6,371 nucleotides of DNA from NCBI GenBank assembly GCA_034433305.1, contig DAOUAM010000043.1:1-6371 (forward strand), read 5' to 3'. The stretch comes from DAOUAM01 sp034433305. GTDB lineage: Bacteria > Chloroflexota > Dehalococcoidia > Lucifugimonadales > DAOUAM01. The position numbers and the translations under genes were made by a program. This document shows, in pieces, positions 3,151 through 6,371 of this stretch. Below the pieces are notes generated by a model, which did not search any database, had not been told where the DNA came from, and was given only the letters and a program-made list of their open reading frames with translations. Positions within the stretch are counted from its first letter, which is position 1; every line of letters begins with the position of its first letter.

Positions 3151-6097
3151 GCCACAAGCACCTGAAGAAAAGACTGGCGAGGCTATGCCGTTCAAGCTGA
3201 GCACGCAACAGGTGCCAGGCCACCTGGGTATTACCTACCGTCTGGTCCTGTACATAGTGATGGTGGCTTCCGTCCCCATCGTACTGGTGGCGCTGTTTGC
3301 TTTTCGGTCTGGTAGCCAGGGAATCCAGCGACACACCAGCCTTCATCTGATATCCGTGGTGGTGGTCAAAGCCCAGGAGGTCGAGAGCTGGCTGCGGCCC
3401 CTGGAAGCCTCGGTCCAGGTGCTGGTCAACAGCACTCAGGTGAAGGATGTGCTACGCACGCTCCTGGAGGGCACCAACGACCAGGAGACGGAGGCCGCGC
3501 GGCAGCAGGTCCTGGGCTACTTGCAGGAAGTGGTCAGGCGGAGCACCGGCCTGCAGCAGATGGCTGTCCTCTCAGCCCAGGAGAGGCGAGTCCTAGTTGC
3601 CACTGCCCCCTTCCTGGATGACACGCTGGCCTCAGTGCCGTTGGCCCAGGCCCCTGGCAACCCCATGGTGGTGCATTTGCAGCCCTACTCGCCTGACACT
3701 GAGGTGACGTTGCTGAGCATCGCCGCGCCAGTGGTAGTGGACGGACGCATACTGGCCCACCTGGTGCTGCTAGCGACGCCCGTGCCGCTGTACGAGACCC
3801 TGGCCCCAGACGCAGGGCTTGGCCCTAATGGTAACGTATATGTGGTCAACCAGCATGGGTATGTCCTGACCCCTCCGCAGAAGTTCCCCTCGGGAGTGGA
3901 TACCATCCGTGCCATGGGCGTCGTCCTGGAGTCGGGTAACCGCTTCGGGAGCGGGCTCCGTTACAGGGACTTCTTTGGCACCGAGGTGGTGGGGGCCTAC
4001 CAGCCCATCGAGTTCCTGGGCTGGGGCGTAGTCGCCGAGTTGCCAGCGGCGGAGGCTTTCAGTGACATCGAGCGCATGCGCTGGGCCATCGTGGGGGCAT
4101 CCGCCATCTTCTTTGTGCTCATTGGCGGCACCGCCGTGCTCATCAGCCACCACATCACCCGGCCCCTGCGCATCCTCACCCGGGGTGCCCGGGAGATTGG
4201 CAGTGGGAACCTTGCCCACCGCATCCGGCTGAACAGCCGCGATGAGATTGGCATGCTGGCGCAGTCCTTTAACCAGATGGCGGCTGACCTCCAGACGGCC
4301 CAGTCCATGATGGTAGAGGCGGAGCGCGCCGCCGCGCTCCAGGCCTTCACCGAAAGTAAGGTACAGCAGCTCAAGCAGCTCAGCCAGCTTGGCCTGCGCA
4401 TAGCGCTGGAGTCCTCCCAGGAGGGACTGGTCAGGGCCACGCCAGAGCTGGCGCGAGAGGTCACACGGGCCGACATGGCGGCGCTGGTGGTCCTGAGCGA
4501 GGATGGCAGCCAGCTACTGTACATGCACCACACCGAGTCCCAGGACTCCAGCCTGGTCCACGCCCTGGTGGAGGACCCGGCCTTCCTGCAGTGCATAAGG
4601 CTGGGTGTCAGGCTAAGCTACCCTGACGACATGCCCCAGGTCCACCCGGCCTGCCTGGAGAGGTTCCAGTCCTTCAGGGCTGTGCTCATTTCACCCATAC
4701 ACTCCGAGGCGCGGGACGTGGCGGGCGCTGTAATCATCGCCAACGCCAGGCAGGACAAGGTCTTCTCCCAGGAGGACCAGGAGCTTATACAGATTGTGGC
4801 GGGCTACATCTCCGCCGCCATTCAGAAGCTGCGCAAGGAAGAGAGGCTGCGGGAGAGCGAGCAGAAGGCGCTGGAGGCGGTCAAGGAGCTACGCCGCGCC
4901 CAGGAGCAGCTTGTCCAGTCGCAGAAGATGGAAAGCATCGGCAGGCTGGCAGGCGGCGTAGCCCACGACTTCAACAACCTGCTGACGCCCATCCTGGGCT
5001 ACGCCCAGCTTGGCATCATGGCCCTGCCGCAGGGCGAGGGCCGCCTGCGCACCAGCCTGGTGGAAATCCAGAAGGCCGCCGAGCGCGCCTCCAACCTCAC
5101 GCGGCAGTTGCTGGCCTTCTCACGACGGCAGATCATCGAGCCGAAGGTCGTGAGCCTCAACGAGCTTATCCTGAACATGGACAAGATGCTGAGACGGCTC
5201 ATCGGCGAGGACATCGAGCTTACCACGCTCCCCTGTAAGGACCTGGGGCTGGTGAAGGTGGACCCGGGACAGATAGAGCAGGTGGTGATGAACCTGGTGG
5301 TCAACGCCCGCGATGCCATGCCCAACGGCGGCAAGCTCACCATCGAGACTGGCAACGAGTTCCTGGGGCCGGAGTACGCTGAGCGCACTCCGGATGTCAC
5401 TCCAGGGGAGTACGTCATGCTGGCCGTCAGCGACACCGGCATCGGCATGACCGAGTATGTGAAGGCCCACGTCTTCGAGCCCTTCTTCACCACCAAGGAA
5501 GCCGGAAAGGGGACGGGGCTGGGACTGGCCACCTGCTACGGCATCATCAAGCAGAACGGCGGCCACATCGCGGTCTATAGCGAGGTGGGCAAGGGCACTA
5601 CCATGAAGGTCTATCTGCCTCGCGTGTACCAGCAGGCCGAGCGCTTCGCCCAGCCCGAGGACTCCAGCCAGATGCCCCGAGGCAAGGAGACGGTGCTGCT
5701 GGTGGAAGACGACACCTCGGTACGCGCCCTGGCGGCACGGGTGCTGCGCGAGCAGGGCTACACTGTCCTGGAAGCGTCCAATGGCAGGGAGGCCATTCAG
5801 ATCGCCCAGGAGCACGCCAGCCAGGAGATCCACCTGCTGCTGGCCGACGTGGTCATGCCTCAAATGGGTGGCAGGGAGCTGGCAGTCCAGCTCAAGGCAA
5901 CCCGCCCGGGCATCAGGGTGCTATTCACCTCGGGCTACACCGATGATGCCATCGTGCGCCACGGCGTGCTGGACCCCGAAGTCGCCTTCACCCACAAGCC
6001 TTTCTCGCCGACATCGCTAGCCCGCAAGGTGCGCGAGGTGCTGGACAGCCCTGTGCCCAGCGCCGCCGGGGCCTCATCCCCCAGGCCGACGTCCTAG
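3140..6097 (+). CDS. Membrane hybrid sensor histidine kinase (dCache-HAMP-GAF-HisKA-HATPase-REC)
   Basis: The 985-residue protein senses a signal outside the membrane, autophosphorylates on histidine and passes phosphate to its own receiver. Domains, numbered from the ATG at 3140: TM1 32-55; dCache-like extracytoplasmic sensor about 63-308 (YVVNQHGYVLTPP, then GWGVVAELPAAEAF before the membrane); TM2 314-337; HAMP 338-391 (TRPL...GNLAHRI...DEIGMLAQSFNQM); GAF-like domain about 418-563; coiled coil 558-598; HisKA with H609 in AHDFNN; HATPase about 705-830 with N718/N722, DTGIG (765-769), FEPFF and GKGTGLGL; receiver 851-968 with acidic E856/D857/D858, phospho-acceptor D903, S931 and K953. All catalytic residues are present. 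No HPt or separate regulator gene is nearby, so the output is unknown. Start choice is uncertain: 3140 overlaps the lipoprotein stop and has only a distant GAGGA, while the ATG at 3185 has GAGG too close and would give 970 residues. Confidence 0.93.
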   Translation: MSAEPQAPEEKTGEAMPFKLSTQQVPGHLGITYRLVLYIVMVASVPIVLVALFAFRSGSQGIQRHTSLHLISVVVVKAQEVESWLRPLEASVQVLVNSTQVKDVLRTLLEGTNDQETEAARQQVLGYLQEVVRRSTGLQQMAVLSAQERRVLVATAPFLDDTLASVPLAQAPGNPMVVHLQPYSPDTEVTLLSIAAPVVVDGRILAHLVLLATPVPLYETLAPDAGLGPNGNVYVVNQHGYVLTPPQKFPSGVDTIRAMGVVLESGNRFGSGLRYRDFFGTEVVGAYQPIEFLGWGVVAELPAAEAFSDIERMRWAIVGASAIFFVLIGGTAVLISHHITRPLRILTRGAREIGSGNLAHRIRLNSRDEIGMLAQSFNQMAADLQTAQSMMVEAERAAALQAFTESKVQQLKQLSQLGLRIALESSQEGLVRATPELAREVTRADMAALVVLSEDGSQLLYMHHTESQDSSLVHALVEDPAFLQCIRLGVRLSYPDDMPQVHPACLERFQSFRAVLISPIHSEARDVAGAVIIANARQDKVFSQEDQELIQIVAGYISAAIQKLRKEERLRESEQKALEAVKELRRAQEQLVQSQKMESIGRLAGGVAHDFNNLLTPILGYAQLGIMALPQGEGRLRTSLVEIQKAAERASNLTRQLLAFSRRQIIEPKVVSLNELILNMDKMLRRLIGEDIELTTLPCKDLGLVKVDPGQIEQVVMNLVVNARDAMPNGGKLTIETGNEFLGPEYAERTPDVTPGEYVMLAVSDTGIGMTEYVKAHVFEPFFTTKEAGKGTGLGLATCYGIIKQNGGHIAVYSEVGKGTTMKVYLPRVYQQAERFAQPEDSSQMPRGKETVLLVEDDTSVRALAARVLREQGYTVLEASNGREAIQIAQEHASQEIHLLLADVVMPQMGGRELAVQLKATRPGIRVLFTSGYTDDAIVRHGVLDPEVAFTHKPFSPTSLARKVREVLDSPVPSAAGASSPRPTS

Positions 6098-6131
6098 TCC
6101 TCCTTCAGCACCGGAAAGGCGGGCGTATGCA

Positions 6132-6199
6132 GTCCCCTCAGAGGGTGTTTCCCCAGGGGGGTATGGCCGAATTCAGGCCATACCCCCCTGGCAGGGGAC
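6132..6199 (+). terminator. Nested inverted repeat after the kinase gene
   Basis: CCAGGGGGGTATGGCC (6153-6168) is exactly complementary to 6176-6191, with loop GAATTCA. An outer pair, GTCCCCT (6132-6138) and AGGGGAC (6193-6199), extends the structure. It starts 35 bases after the kinase stop, so it may end or protect that transcript, but no T-run follows (ACGTGATG). A 16-bp perfect stem with a 7-base loop is longer than most intrinsic terminators in such genomes. A dispersed palindromic repeat or a protein-binding dyad are alternatives. Confidence 0.5.
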
Positions 6200-6241
6200 G
6201 TGATGCCCATTGGCGCCGCGCCGGTGGTGAGGCAAGGCCAG

Positions 6242-6351
6242 CCCCCTTGTATCTTGGAAGGGGGATAGAATGAAAGAGAGGGTGCGGCAGACCCAAACCC
6301 CTTGGGTCCACAAGAGGCCGCTAGAGAGCGTGGTCGCCGCACCCATCCCCC
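6242..6351. other. Foldable non-coding segment with two competing GC stems and a multi-branch core
   Basis: A 9-bp perfect stem, GGGTGCGGC (6280-6288) with GCCGCACCC (6336-6344), encloses a hairpin GACCCAA (6290-6296) / TTGGGTC (6302-6308) and a smaller one with CGCT (6319-6322) / AGCG (6327-6330), giving a three-way-junction shape. Outside it GGGGGAT (6260-6266) can pair with ATCCCCC (6345-6351). The same G-run can instead pair as AAGGGGG (6258-6264) with CCCCCTT (6242-6248), so the two outer stems exclude each other. Either strand could be the transcribed one. I recognise no known RNA family and no supported gene in 6098-6371. It could be a cis-regulatory RNA of a gene beyond the window or a folded repeat. 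Confidence 0.35.
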
Positions 6352-6371
6352 ACAAAAGCCCGAACAGTTGC

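Noticed and set aside
5120..5863. Long minus-strand frame (247 residues) opposite the kinase core
   Set aside because: It is antisense to catalytic domains with all motifs intact. Long shadow frames are expected in high-GC coding DNA.
6094..6342. Minus-strand frame of 82 residues after the kinase gene
   Set aside because: It consists largely of the translated inverted repeat and GC stems, has no ribosome site, and resembles no protein I recognise.

Overview
This is a GC-rich bacterial window that holds five protein-coding genes and an unusual amount of repeat and hairpin DNA between them. The gene content is generic: a pterin dehydratase, a sugar mutarotase with a lactonase, and a lipoprotein with a hybrid histidine kinase. 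The codon style (many CTG, AGG and GGC codons), the short dispersed palindromic repeats and the style of the sensor kinase suggest an environmental Chloroflexota (Dehalococcoidia-like) genome. That placement is an inference and is not proven by any marker gene here.

Left part (1-840). Inverted and interspersed repeats fill 1-170. A minus-strand gene for 4a-hydroxytetrahydrobiopterin dehydratase (phhB type, 209-568) follows. A 271-base divergent intergenic region separates it from the next gene. That region contains a good sigma-70-like promoter for phhB (minus strand, 611-639) and a second, inverted copy of the repeat seen at 65-170. phhB is therefore bracketed by two inverted copies of a small element, and the left copy carries an extra 27-base insertion.

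Middle part (840-2100). Two tightly spaced plus-strand genes encode a RhaM-family (L-rhamnose/L-fucose type) mutarotase and an amidohydrolase of the L-fuconolactonase/L-rhamnonolactonase type. Each has a strong Shine-Dalgarno sequence, only 19 bases lie between them, and a GC-rich hairpin terminator follows. Together they would handle two consecutive spontaneous but enzyme-accelerated steps, anomer exchange and lactone opening, in non-phosphorylative deoxy-sugar oxidation. The dehydrogenase, dehydratase and aldolase of such a pathway are not in the window.

Right part (2100-6371). A 490-base gene-free leader rich in hairpins precedes a small secreted lipoprotein gene. The lipoprotein has a Tyr/Glu-rich linker and a His-containing beta-sandwich-like domain of no family I can name. 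Its stop codon overlaps the likely start of a 985-residue hybrid sensor histidine kinase (TM - dCache-like sensor - TM - HAMP - GAF - HisKA - HATPase - receiver). The overlap suggests the two are co-translated, and that the lipoprotein may work with the extracytoplasmic sensor of the kinase. After the kinase come a 16-bp perfect inverted repeat and a complex foldable segment with two mutually exclusive GC stems; no gene is seen there up to the window end.
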